Under the pieces are notes generated by a model. That model saw only the letters and a program-made list of their open reading frames with translations, searched no databases and had not been told where the DNA came from. Source: Mariniflexile sp. TRM1-10 (GTDB lineage: Bacteria > Bacteroidota > Bacteroidia > Flavobacteriales > Flavobacteriaceae). From it: a stretch of DNA of 64,000 nucleotides. The stretch spans positions 4,696,001 to 4,760,000 of the forward strand of contig NZ_CP022985.1 in the NCBI RefSeq assembly GCF_003425985.1, given 5' to 3'. This document shows, piece by piece, positions 19,582 to 27,409 of this stretch; the stretch's first letter is position 1; each line of letters begins with the position of its first letter. The position numbers and the translations under genes are program-made.

Positions 19582-20316
19582 ATGGAATACATAGAAATAA
19601 AACCATACAAAGAACTAGAACCCTTTATTCATTCCTATTGGGAACTGAAAGGAGAAGAATTCGACAGACAATGGGAGCGAAATTTTCCAGATGGCTGTGC
19701 CGGCTTAGTAATGAACTTGGGAGAAACCTGTTTGACGGACAATGGTTCTGTATCTATGGAATTTGGGAAAACCTATATAGTTGGTGCAATGACTTCTTTT
19801 AAAGATAGTTTTATTGACAGCAACACACATTTATTAGGAGTTTGCCTCAAACCTGCAACTTTTGCAAATTTCTATAATTATGTAGCCCAAGATGAACTGA
19901 CAAATAATACTATTGAATTTGAAAAATCCAATTCGTTTAATATTGACAAAATACTAGCAAACCATTCCAATTATCTAAATCTATATTTTACAGACAGAAT
20001 AAAAAGCAAAAAGAACCGACTACAATCTATAATCAGTGATATACATTCTTCAAATGGGCAATTGAGTATTTCCGAACTTTCAAAGCGGAATTATACAACT
20101 GTGCGGCAGTTAGAACGACATTTTAAATCACAAATAGGAATTCCACCAAAAGAATATTCAAACATTATTCGCTTTCAAAATGCTTTGAGCATAATTAAAA
20201 ACTCAAGTGAAAATCGCAGTTTATTAGATATTGCATTTGAGTGCGGCTATTATGACCATTCGCATCTTACTAATGAAATCAAGCGAAATACAGGGCTTTC
20301 ACCATCGCTACTTTAA
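19582..20316 (+). CDS. AraC-family transcriptional regulator
   Basis: About 244 residues. The N-terminal domain (YIEIKPYKELEPFIHSYWEL) is of the DUF6597 type. The C-terminal AraC double helix-turn-helix is complete (ISELSKRNYTTVRQLERHF, then LLDIAFECGYYDHSHLTNEI). I prefer the ATG at 19582; an upstream in-frame ATG at 19540 lies in the conserved leader repeat and would add 14 residues. It is followed after 72 bp by a dihydrofolate-reductase-like gene on the same strand, which it may control. It is unit 1 of the cassette-like array. Confidence 0.88.
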   Translation: MEYIEIKPYKELEPFIHSYWELKGEEFDRQWERNFPDGCAGLVMNLGETCLTDNGSVSMEFGKTYIVGAMTSFKDSFIDSNTHLLGVCLKPATFANFYNYVAQDELTNNTIEFEKSNSFNIDKILANHSNYLNLYFTDRIKSKKNRLQSIISDIHSSNGQLSISELSKRNYTTVRQLERHFKSQIGIPPKEYSNIIRFQNALSIIKNSSENRSLLDIAFECGYYDHSHLTNEIKRNTGLSPSLL

Positions 20317-20388
20317 AATGTCGCATTTATACAAAGTGCAAATGGTTGTTTAAAAGTAATTTTGAAAAAACATTAAAATTTAAAACAG

Positions 20389-20922
20389 ATGCGAAAAATA
20401 TCACTCTTTATTGCCACAAGTTTAGACGGCTACATTGCAAAACCTAATGACGACTTAAGTTTCTTAAAACTCGTAGAAAAAGAAGGCGAAGACTATGGCT
20501 ATGGAGAATTTACGGATACAATTGACACTTTGATTGTTGGTAGAAAAACCTATGATTATGTGCTTAAAGAAATCGGTTCATCTCATTACGACAATGGACA
20601 AAGGGATGTTTATGTTATTACAAAAACCCAAAGACCAAATGTTGGAAGAACAACTTTTTACACGGATAACTTGACCGATTTGGTGAAACAACTAAAATCT
20701 GAAAACGGAAAAAATATATATTGTGATGGTGGTGCAGAAATAATTAATGAGCTATTAAAAAATGACTTGATTGATGAGTTTATTATTTCAGTCGTTCCAG
20801 TATTGTTAGGTAATGGAACAAGATTATTTAAAGACGGACGACCTGAACAACTACTTGAATTTGTGACAATAAAAACATTTGATACAGGATTGACACAGGT
20901 ACATTATAAACGAAAAGAATAA
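20389..20922 (+). CDS. Dihydrofolate reductase family protein (RibD C-terminal domain)
   Basis: A 177-residue NADPH-binding protein of the RibD_C/DHFR-like family. It begins RKISLFIATSLDGYIAKPND and contains DTLIVGRKTYDYV, a nucleotide-binding IYCDGGAEIINELL and the C-terminal FIISVVPVLLGNGTRLF. Such stand-alone proteins are common accessory genes; the substrate is unknown and it is unlikely to be the main FolA. It follows the AraC gene and both appear to lie in one array unit. The sequence just after its stop (AACGACACCAGC, 20924-20935) is partly complementary to the start of that unit. Confidence 0.88.
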   Translation: MRKISLFIATSLDGYIAKPNDDLSFLKLVEKEGEDYGYGEFTDTIDTLIVGRKTYDYVLKEIGSSHYDNGQRDVYVITKTQRPNVGRTTFYTDNLTDLVKQLKSENGKNIYCDGGAEIINELLKNDLIDEFIISVVPVLLGNGTRLFKDGRPEQLLEFVTIKTFDTGLTQVHYKRKE

Positions 20923-20998
20923 AAACGACACCAGCTCTTCGTAATCAGTAACTTCAAAGCATAGTAAATAATAAAAGCAATTTCAATAAAATAAACAC

Positions 20999-21035
20999 AA
21001 GCTGTATTTAAATAAAACTAATTACAGCCTTTTGT
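20999..21035 (+). terminator. Cassette terminator, unit 1
   Basis: AGCTGTATTTA / TAATTACAGC hairpin followed by CTTTTGTTTT. It belongs to a conserved spacer stretch (about 20953-21061) that recurs at 22245-22353. Confidence 0.65.
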
Positions 21036-21071
21036 TTTGTGTTATGATATAATGCGAAGTTTAACGTTCGC

Positions 21072-21229
21072 CCGAACAAAGGGCGAATAAGCATAAAATA
21101 AGACAGTAATAATACCTACTTTTTTAAAATGCCTTTTGTTTTTTTGTAGGTGGTTTTTTATTATATTCGTGAACATATATATAATATAATTACAATTGGA
21201 TTGCTATTTGTTGTGGTTATATGGTTGTT
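21072..21229 (+). repeat. Cassette leader with upstream extension, copy 2
   Basis: It begins CCGAACAAAGGGCGAATAAGC, contains a small ACCTAC / GTAGGT hairpin, a TATATTCG promoter-like element and the conserved leader hairpin (21184-21196 / 21210-21222). It ends at ATGGTTGTT. Here the ATG (21221) opens a six-codon frame, MVVTSN, that stops 3 bp before the real gene, so it may act as a leader peptide. Confidence 0.88.
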
Positions 21230-21244
21230 ACCAGTAATTAAAAA

Positions 21245-22171
21245 ATGAACCTAAAAATAATTTATACATTATTAATTTTGATTAACCTTACTTCATGTAA
21301 AAATAAAGTAGACAAATCAGAATATACTAATATCCCAGGAAGCAGAATTCTAATTGATATGCCTGCAGGCTTTAAACTAACTTCTGGCTCAATCGGTATT
21401 GAAAAGGACAAAAACTCAATGGTTCAATTTTTCGATTTAATAGGAGGAAATCATTTCAACAATTCTAATACAGTATCAAAAGAAATTTTTGAAAGTAAAG
21501 GAATAAAAGTATTAGAAAATAAAGATTTAAAAATTGACAATTATGACGCAAAATATTTTCTATTACAAGCTAACGAAAATGAAAAAACAATTAATATAGT
21601 TTTTGGTGATTCAACTTTTTCTGATATGGTCATGGCACTATATCATAGTAAAGATTTAAAAACAGAAAAAGATTTAAAAAAAGCACTATTTTCATTAAAA
21701 TATGATAAAAAAATTAAAATTGATCCATTAGATTTTGCTCTTTTTAAAGTTACTCCTAATAATTCAAAGTTTAAATTCGCAAAATATAATTCAAATATTT
21801 TTCTTTTTTCTGAAAACGGAAAAGTAAAAGATGCATATGTTAAGGAACCAATGTTTACAATTAATAGCTTCACAATTGATAAAACAACGAATGCAGAAAC
21901 AATTGCAGAAAGCTTCCTACAAGGTATGCTACAAAATGGATTTTATAAAACTGATGAGAAAAATGTATCTTTTGAAAATTTAAACGGTTATAAAGCAATT
22001 AGAAGAGAAATTTATGGATATATGAAAGCTGAATATGCTCTTTTATATCAAGTAGTAATTCTTAATAAAGAATCTTTGAATGCGATAGCAATGCAAGGTA
22101 TTTCATATTCTGAACATGAAATAAATTTACCTGAATTCAAAGAGTTATCGGAAAATATACTTTTTAAGTAA
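21245..22171 (+). CDS. Predicted lipoprotein of unknown function
   Basis: A 308-residue protein with a type II signal (TLLILINLTSC, Cys about 18). The body has two parts of similar length, each with a beta-rich look (IPGSRILIDMPAGFKLTSG... and a second half beginning near KIDPLDFALFK). I recognise no family. It is the only gene of array unit 2. The sequence 5 bp after its stop, TACTGGTAATAAC (22176-22188), is complementary to GTTGTTACCAGTA (21224-21236) just before the gene. Its AT content resembles the surrounding array. Confidence 0.75.
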   Translation: MNLKIIYTLLILINLTSCKNKVDKSEYTNIPGSRILIDMPAGFKLTSGSIGIEKDKNSMVQFFDLIGGNHFNNSNTVSKEIFESKGIKVLENKDLKIDNYDAKYFLLQANENEKTINIVFGDSTFSDMVMALYHSKDLKTEKDLKKALFSLKYDKKIKIDPLDFALFKVTPNNSKFKFAKYNSNIFLFSENGKVKDAYVKEPMFTINSFTIDKTTNAETIAESFLQGMLQNGFYKTDEKNVSFENLNGYKAIRREIYGYMKAEYALLYQVVILNKESLNAIAMQGISYSEHEINLPEFKELSENILFK

Positions 22172-22190
22172 AAACTACTGGTAATAACTA

Positions 22191-22224
22191 GCGTTTGTGT
22201 GGTCGGTACGACCCAACATGAACC
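22191..22224 (+). repeat. Post-gene hairpin of array unit 2
   Basis: GTTTGTGT-GGTCG-gta-CGACC-ca-ACATGAAC forms a nested hairpin. The same structure with compensating changes follows unit 4 (24259-24293). Confidence 0.7.
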
Positions 22225-22292
22225 CCAGCCCTTCTAAGTCAGTGAATTCAAAGCATAGTAAATAATAAAAGTAATTTCAATAAAATAAACAC

Positions 22293-22330
22293 AAGCTGTA
22301 TTTAAGTAAAACTAATTACAGCTTTTTGTT
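22293..22330 (+). terminator. Cassette terminator, unit 2
   Basis: AGCTGTATTTA / TAATTACAGCT hairpin with a following TTTTTGTTTT tract. It is a close copy of the unit 1 terminator, within a shared spacer of about 290 bp. Confidence 0.7.
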
Positions 22331-22380
22331 TTATGTTATGATATAATGCGAAGCTTAAAATTTCGCATAGCAACGTTTGC

Positions 22381-22537
22381 CCGAACAAAGGGCGAATAAG
22401 CCTGAAACAAGACTACAAGAATACCTGCTGTTTTAAAATGTCTTTTGTTTTTTGTAGGTGGATTTTTATTATATTCGTGAGCATATAAACAATATAACTA
22501 CAATTGAATTGCTATTTGTTGTGGTTATATGGTTGTT
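22381..22537 (+). repeat. Cassette leader with upstream extension, copy 3
   Basis: Same layout as copy 2: CCGAACAAAGGGCGAATAAGC, ACCTGC / GTAGGT hairpin, TATATTCG-type element, leader hairpin (22492-22504 / 22518-22530). It ends in ATGGTTGTTG. Its hairpin loop (GAATTGC) resembles copy 2, while copies 1 and 4 share another loop. Confidence 0.9.
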
Positions 22538-22552
22538 GTAAAACATTTGAAA

Positions 22553-23029
22553 ATGGTAATCGCTTCATCATATAAATTTGGCTCTGATGCATTGTTCGTT
22601 TCTCAAAAATTGAGGGAAAACGGACTTAATTCTATTATAAAAGATGAACCCAATGAAACACTTCCTTTTCAGGTATTGGTTCATGAAGGTGATTTGGACA
22701 CAGCAATACCAATAATTGAAAAACTGGAAATTGTGGAATCTGATTTAGATCCCGAATCCGAAGGTTACTTAGTTGGTCATAACGAATGGAATGATAAAAT
22801 GTATGACCCTGGACATTATACTGGCGGAAATATTGAACATTGGATTTACAACAAAGACATTTGGAAATATATCGCACCGATTCATTTAATAAGCGGAATA
22901 GGTATTCTTGGACTGGTATTGCTTGGATTTATAGATATAGACTTTGATTCAATTTTAGGGATTACCTTATACCTTTTCGTGGGGAGTAGTATGCTATGGC
23001 AACTTAAAAACAGAAAACGGAAAAAATGA
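22553..23029 (+). CDS. DUF2007-type (putative signal-transducing) membrane protein
   Basis: About 158 residues. The N-terminal part MVIASSYKFGSDALFVSQKL then PFQVLVHEGDLDTAIPII matches the small DUF2007 fold. It is followed by an acidic linker and two C-terminal membrane segments (about 112-132 and 136-152) and a Lys/Arg tail. I choose the ATG at 22553 because the domain begins there; the in-frame ATG at 22529 in the leader repeat would add MVVVKHLK. It is array unit 3. Sequence just after the stop is imperfectly complementary to the leader end. Function unknown. Confidence 0.75.
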   Translation: MVIASSYKFGSDALFVSQKLRENGLNSIIKDEPNETLPFQVLVHEGDLDTAIPIIEKLEIVESDLDPESEGYLVGHNEWNDKMYDPGHYTGGNIEHWIYNKDIWKYIAPIHLISGIGILGLVLLGFIDIDFDSILGITLYLFVGSSMLWQLKNRKRKK

Positions 23030-23195
23030 AAAACGTTGTATAACACCGGTAGCTGTTGCACAACTAAATAGAGGTATAAAATAGTTACTCAAAAAGTCAA
23101 GTTGAAGAAGTGCTTAAAAAAGTAACTGCGGTTTTGACTAAACTTCTTGGAACAAAATAATGGGAGGACTGCCAACACGCAACCCTCCCTGAATT
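23030..23195. other. Spacer behind array unit 3
   Basis: It starts AAACGTTGTATAACACC, an imperfect complement of the unit's leader end. A GGGAGG ... CCTCCC hairpin at 23161-23187 could terminate the minus-strand gene that ends at 23196. There is no coding signal. Confidence 0.5.
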
Positions 23196-23483
23196 TTAAG
23201 ATTCTTGCCCAATCCGCTCAAAGCCTTCCCACAAGATTTTTAAATCAAAAAGAGCGGACTTTTCATCTTCATCGAAAGGGACATCCGAATGATAAAGTGC
23301 TAAATCATGAATTAACTTCAAGGATTTGGAGAATCCAGAAACACCATGAAACATAATGGAGTCCAGAAATTCAGCCTGTGAAGGCAATAAAGATTTTTGA
23401 ATTTTTGATACGTGTCGGGCATCAACCGTTGTGCTTACCAAATTACCATTCAGGCAAACACTTTGACCATTTGAAGTTCGCAT
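23196..23483 (-). CDS. Small hypothetical protein
   Basis: A 95-residue frame from an ATG at 23483 with a protein-like composition: TTVDARHVSKIQKSLLPSQ, FLDSIMFHGVSGFSKSLKLI, then an acidic DEDEKS and a tail rich in aromatic and charged residues. I do not recognise it. It is the only minus-strand gene inside the array region and lies beside a 128-bp inverted-repeat element, so it may belong to a separate inserted piece. An upstream in-frame Met at 23570 is inside the inverted repeat and less likely. Confidence 0.5.
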   Translation of the reverse strand: MRTSNGQSVCLNGNLVSTTVDARHVSKIQKSLLPSQAEFLDSIMFHGVSGFSKSLKLIHDLALYHSDVPFDEDEKSALFDLKILWEGFERIGQES

Positions 23484-23511
23484 AATATAATGGATTAAGT
23501 GAATAAAAAGA

Positions 23512-23648
23512 GGAGAGGTCACTGCGAACTTTATCAAAGCGGTGCTTTGAATAGGTCTCGGGACTTGCACCCGTCTGCCTCTCCAAGGCTTTCTTTTTTA
23601 ACCGTTTGTGTTGTATTTGCACCATGATAATTTGATAAAGTTCGCAGT
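23512..23648. repeat. Inverted-repeat element (18-bp perfect arms)
   Basis: ACTGCGAACTTTATCAAA (23521-23538) has a perfect inverted copy at 23631-23648. Overlapping it, GGAGAGG (23512-23518) and CCTCTCC (23578-23584) bound a 73-nt stretch with an inner CGGG-ACTTGCA-CCCG hairpin. It may be a small mobile or structured-RNA element. Confidence 0.7.
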
Positions 23649-23741
23649 CCAAATGTACGACTAAAAATTAAAAGAGGAAAGAAAAAGCCGATAATATGGT
23701 ATAAAATCAATAGCTTAGATTTTTGTTAGATAGGAATTTGT

Positions 23742-23898
23742 CCGAACAAAGGGCGAACAAGCCTGAAACAAGACTGCTGTAATGCCTACATTTTTAAAAT
23801 GTCTTTTGTTTTTGTAGGTGGATTTTTATTATATTCGTGAACATATAAACAATATAACTACAATTGTATTCCTATTTATTGTGGTTACATGGTTGTTG
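23742..23898 (+). repeat. Cassette leader with upstream extension, copy 4
   Basis: It starts CCGAACAAAGGGCGAACAAGC, with GCCTAC / GTAGGT hairpin, TATATTCG (23830-23837) and leader hairpin (23852-23864 / 23878-23890). It ends in ATGGTTGTTGG. A TTG at 23806-23808, 21 bp before TATATTCG, could complete a promoter. Confidence 0.9.
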
Positions 23899-24254
23899 GC
23901 AACAATTTAAAAAAACCAAAATTGACAGACAAAGTTGAAATAGAAAGTGTTGAAAAGCTTTATAATTATCTGAATTCGAAATTACCAATCTCTGTCGATT
24001 ATAAAGAATTGTATAATTTGTGTTTCTCTCTATTTTGTACTCTTGATATTCTGCCAGAAGAATTAAGGTCACTCAAAATCACAAAAGGAGTTTTAACCCA
24101 TACCTTTATGAAAATCGCAATAATAAAAAATGTCGCGGAATGCACAACTGAGAGTGATTGGATTGACCAAATTGACAATTTTTTAAAATTTTCCGAATCA
24201 CGAAAACGCTCGGATATTACTCGGAACGAATTAAATAAAAACAGTTGCCAATAA
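23889..24254 (+). CDS. Hypothetical protein of array unit 4
   Basis: A 121-residue, mostly helical, charged protein (KLYNYLNSKLPISVDYKELY, LCFSLFCTLDILPEELRSLK). I recognise no family. No other ATG precedes the first predicted helices, so translation probably starts at the ATG inside the leader hairpin (MVVGNNLKK); a TTG at 23922 is the alternative. The last codons and stop lie within GTTGCCAATAAC (24244-24255), the complement of GTTGTTGGCAAC (23892-23903). Both ends of this gene are therefore built from the array's flanking sequence. Confidence 0.65.
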   Translation: MVVGNNLKKPKLTDKVEIESVEKLYNYLNSKLPISVDYKELYNLCFSLFCTLDILPEELRSLKITKGVLTHTFMKIAIIKNVAECTTESDWIDQIDNFLKFSESRKRSDITRNELNKNSCQ

Positions 24255-24258
24255 CTAA

Positions 24259-24293
24259 GCGTTCGTGTGGTCGATACAACCGGACATGAACGC
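24259..24293 (+). repeat. Post-gene hairpin of array unit 4
   Basis: A 35-nt hairpin: GCGTTCGTGT pairs with ACATGAACGC (one G-T) and encloses GGTCG-ata-CAACC. It is a structural copy of the hairpin after unit 2. Confidence 0.75.
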
Positions 24294-24361
24294 CCTGTTG
24301 ACCGAACTGGTTCTTAGTCGATTATCCTACTAGACCGATAAACCTAACTCAAAAAAAAAAT

Positions 24362-25519
24362 CTACTTCATATACTTCCCCTTTTTACTCCCCGCATACAT
24401 TTCGTATTTAACCAAACGTGCTTCCAGTTTGGCATTAAACAAATGTATTTTACGTGAAGGTCTTAACCCTACATGTTTTAATGCATCGAGGTTGCTGGTT
24501 ATAAACCAAGCATCGGTATTAGGGTAATTCTGTTTTAGGGTATCGCCTATGCTTTTGTAAAACTCCTGCATATCTATATTTAAACGCTCGCCATACGGTG
24601 GGTTAAATACCATGTGTAATTTGGCATCACCGCCTTTTTGGGTTTTAAAGAAGTCTTCGTGTTTTACTTCTATAAAATCATCCAATTGGGCATTTTTTAC
24701 GTTTTCAATGGCTTTGGCTACCGCACTTGGTGCTTTATCGTAACCTACTATTTTATGATGAAAATCGCGGGTTTTACCAAGTAGCGATGCTTCAATTTTT
24801 TCAAATAAATCGACATCCCAATCATTCCAACGTTCAAAAGCAAATTCTTTACGCATGAGGTTTGGGGGGATGTTGCAGGCTATCATGGCTGCTTCAATAA
24901 GCATGGTACCCGATCCGCACATGGGATCCATAAAATCGGTTTGACCATCCCAACCCGATAACATAATCAATCCTGCTGCCAGTACTTCGTTTATGGGCGC
25001 TATATTGGTCGCTAATTTATAACCGCGTTTATGTAGGGAATCGCCCGATGAATCTAACGAAATGGTACACTGGTGTCTGTCTACATGCACATTGACTTTT
25101 AGGTCGGGAAATTTTAAATCGACATTAGGGCGTTCGCCTGTGGTATCGCGAAATTTATCTACAATGGCGTCTTTGGTTTTTTGTGCGATGTATAACGAAT
25201 TTGTAAATAATTCGGAGTGGATAGTCGCATCTACAGCAATGGTGCCTGTGGGTTTTACATATTGTTCCCAAGGCATTTGGTAGAGTTTGTTATATAAATC
25301 CTGTTCGTTATTTACGGTAAACGTATTAATGGGTTTTAATATTTTTATGGCGGTACGCAACCCTAAATTGGCTTTGTACATAAACCCTTTATCACCCGAA
25401 AAAGACACACTCCGCACCCCTGTTTTAACATCTTGCGCACCTAGTTGCGTCAGTTCGTTTGCCAATAAATCTTCAAAACCAAATAACGTTTTGGCTAACA
25501 TATTAAAATTTTCTTCCAT
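24362..25519 (-). CDS. THUMP-domain 23S rRNA (RlmL-like) methyltransferase
   Basis: A 385-residue SAM-dependent RNA methyltransferase. The N-terminal half (TLFGFEDLLANELTQLGAQD onward) is a THUMP RNA-binding domain. The C-terminal Rossmann domain has motif I MDPMCGSGTMLIEAAMIA (about 197-214) and the catalytic NPPY in VFNPPYGERLN (about 305). Length and arrangement match the YpsC/RlmL N-terminal-domain family that makes m2G in 23S rRNA. It ends in a basic SKKGKYMK tail. It converges on array unit 4, so it probably marks the right edge of that region. Confidence 0.9.
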   Translation of the reverse strand: MEENFNMLAKTLFGFEDLLANELTQLGAQDVKTGVRSVSFSGDKGFMYKANLGLRTAIKILKPINTFTVNNEQDLYNKLYQMPWEQYVKPTGTIAVDATIHSELFTNSLYIAQKTKDAIVDKFRDTTGERPNVDLKFPDLKVNVHVDRHQCTISLDSSGDSLHKRGYKLATNIAPINEVLAAGLIMLSGWDGQTDFMDPMCGSGTMLIEAAMIACNIPPNLMRKEFAFERWNDWDVDLFEKIEASLLGKTRDFHHKIVGYDKAPSAVAKAIENVKNAQLDDFIEVKHEDFFKTQKGGDAKLHMVFNPPYGERLNIDMQEFYKSIGDTLKQNYPNTDAWFITSNLDALKHVGLRPSRKIHLFNAKLEARLVKYEMYAGSKKGKYMK

Positions 25520-25665
25520 TTTTTATCTCGAATAGATTGCAAAAATAATGTAATTTTGCGGCAAACACGATGTTTATTAAAATTTAGGTTAAGGCTGCTT
25601 CGCAGAAAGATATAGCAAAAAGCCTGACCCCTTTTTGGGGTAACCTCCAAAAAAGATTAAAAAGA

Positions 25666-25683
25666 TTCCTGCCTTCGCAGGAA
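25666..25683. repeat. REP-like palindrome (CCTGCcttcGCAGG)
   Basis: TTCCTGC-CTTC-GCAGGAA ends 6 bp before the methyltransferase start codon. A copy with the same arms and loop is at 35560-35579, and a related CCCGC version at 31045-31064. Confidence 0.8.
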
Positions 25684-25689
25684 GTACCT

Positions 25690-26421
25690 ATGAATAAAGA
25701 CACAAGTACATGGTTTACCTCTTGGTTTGATACACCATTTTACCATATTTTATACAAAGATAGAGACGATACCGAGGCGCAACATTTTATGGATACGCTT
25801 ACGGGGTATTTGAATATTCCGGAAGGTGGAAAAATATTGGATTTGGCTTGTGGCCGCGGACGGCATGCGGTGTACTTAAACTCTTTGGGATTTGATGTTA
25901 CGGGTGCCGATTTGAGCGAAAACAGCATTAACTACGCCAAACAATTTGAAAACGACACCTTGCATTTTGAGGTTCATGATATGTGCAAACCTTTCAACAG
26001 ACCTTTTGATGCTATTTTTAATTTGTTTACCAGTTTTGGGTATTTTGATAAAGATGAAGACAATTTAAACACCATAAAAGCGATTAAAGCCGATTTAAAC
26101 GCCGTTGGTTTCGGGGTCATTGATTTTATGAATAGTGAATTTGTTATTGATAATTTAGTGCCCGAAGAAGTAAAAACGGTTGAAGGCATTGATTTTAACC
26201 TAAAACGCTATGTGGAAGACGGCCATATTGTAAAAGATATTAGTTTTAATGCCAATGGCGAGGATTATAATTTTCAGGAACGTGTTAGAGCGTTTACTTT
26301 AGCCGATTTTGAAGCTCTTTTTGAGCAAGCTGGTGTTTATTTATTGGATGTTTTTGGTGATCATAAATTGCGTAAGTTTAATGCGAAAACATCGGAACGT
26401 TTGGTAATGATTTTTAAATAG
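25690..26421 (+). CDS. Class I SAM-dependent methyltransferase
   Basis: A 243-residue Rossmann-fold enzyme. Motif I is ILDLACGRGRHAVYLNSLGF (about 50-69), followed by VTGADLSENSI and the post-motif IFNLFTSFGYF. The substrate is not evident; small-molecule methyltransferases of this type are common in Flavobacteriaceae. The ATG at 25690 lies just behind a REP-like hairpin whose right arm gives an AGGAAG stretch before the start. It is monocistronic, and the stop is followed at once by a palindromic element. Confidence 0.85.
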   Translation: MNKDTSTWFTSWFDTPFYHILYKDRDDTEAQHFMDTLTGYLNIPEGGKILDLACGRGRHAVYLNSLGFDVTGADLSENSINYAKQFENDTLHFEVHDMCKPFNRPFDAIFNLFTSFGYFDKDEDNLNTIKAIKADLNAVGFGVIDFMNSEFVIDNLVPEEVKTVEGIDFNLKRYVEDGHIVKDISFNANGEDYNFQERVRAFTLADFEALFEQAGVYLLDVFGDHKLRKFNAKTSERLVMIFK

Positions 26422-26581
26422 AAGTGATTTAAACTTTTTTGATTGAAGCGAAAAATGATGATTTTTGTTCCATATGAAGGCTTTTTTGAAATGCATAGCA
26501 GTGCTACGAAGTAAAAAAAAGACAAAGAATGGGACAAAAAGGGCATTTTTTTAGCCAATTGAAAAAAGTTTAAACCACTTC
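26421..26581. repeat. MITE-like palindromic element with 20-bp terminal repeats
   Basis: The left arm GAAGTGATTTAAACTTTTTT (26421-26440) and right arm AAAAAAGTTTAAACCACTTC (26562-26581) are inverted repeats with one mismatch in 20. The 161-bp element fills the gap between the methyltransferase and the ZIP gene and starts at the last base of the methyltransferase stop codon. Confidence 0.8.
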
Positions 26582-26616
26582 ATCGTATTAATTAAATTTT
26601 AAGTAGGTTGATTTTA

Positions 26617-27291
26617 ATGAATAAATTTCTTTTTCCTATACTGGCTGTAATTTTTGGCTTTATTTTAGCAATCATTACCAAAAATCAAAAATCCTGGAAT
26701 ACCAAACTGCTACTTTCTTTTAGTGGTTCGTTTTTATTGGCGTTAACGCTTTTTGAATTGCTCCCTGAAGTGTATGGACACTTAGACGCCAAACGTTCTG
26801 GGTTGTTTATCATGTGCGGTATTATGCTGCAAATTGTATTGGAACTATTCTCTAAAGGTGCCGAACACGGACATGTGCACATCCACAAACACGGAACAGC
26901 GTTTCCATGGTCATTGTTCATAAGTTTGTGTATACATAGCTTTTTAGAAGGTTTTTCTATTCACGACCACAACGATATGGTTTATGGCATTTTGGTGCAT
27001 AAAGTTCCTATTGCTGCACTGATTTCAATGTTCTTAATACAATCACATTACAGCAAAACACAAATTGCTGGGTTTTTATTGGTTTTTGCATTTATGACCC
27101 CTTTAGGCACTTTTATAGGCAATACATGGGAAGCTCTTGCCGATTATTCACAGATAATTAATGCCTTTGTTATTGGTATCTTTTTTCATATTTCTACCAC
27201 CATTTTATTTGAAAGTGGCGACGGGCATAAATTTAATTTATCGAAGTTTATATCTATTGTTGTAGGTGTTGGGGTGGCTTTTTTGATTTAG
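26617..27291 (+). CDS. ZIP-family metal transporter
   Basis: About 224 residues with seven to eight membrane segments. The metal-site helices are HSFLEGFSIHDHND (about 111-124) and HKVPIAALISMFLIQ (about 130-144), with the conserved His-Glu pattern of ZIP proteins. The loop with HGHVHIHKHG is a His-rich cytosolic metal-binding segment. It imports zinc or another divalent metal. I chose the ATG at 26617 (MNKFLFPILAVIFG) over a TTG nine bases earlier. Confidence 0.9.
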   Translation: MNKFLFPILAVIFGFILAIITKNQKSWNTKLLLSFSGSFLLALTLFELLPEVYGHLDAKRSGLFIMCGIMLQIVLELFSKGAEHGHVHIHKHGTAFPWSLFISLCIHSFLEGFSIHDHNDMVYGILVHKVPIAALISMFLIQSHYSKTQIAGFLLVFAFMTPLGTFIGNTWEALADYSQIINAFVIGIFFHISTTILFESGDGHKFNLSKFISIVVGVGVAFLI

Positions 27292-27310
27292 ACAATAGAC
27301 AATAGACAAT
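27290..27310. repeat. Heptamer array (AGACAAT x3) at ZIP stop codon
   Basis: Three units of AGACAAT that begin inside the TAG stop codon of the ZIP gene. Confidence 0.75.
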
Positions 27311-27409
27311 TGTACGTTGTAGACAAAATTCACATTTTAACACACAACTGTGAACTCTGAACTCATAACTTTTTAACCTTATAACCTTATAACTTTTTAA
27401 CTCCAAACA

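Noticed and set aside
23512..23584. A tRNA gene
   Set aside because: A 7-bp acceptor-like stem and the right length are present, but neither strand has a normal T-loop, D-arm and anticodon arm together.
23443..23652. Minus-strand 69-codon frame across the inverted repeat
   Set aside because: It lies on the inverted-repeat element and overlaps the better 95-residue frame; no family-like motif.
19469..24293. Classical class of integron
   Set aside because: No integrase gene in view, and no GTTRRRY / RYYYAAC core pair could be placed at the unit joints. Kept as a cassette-like array only.
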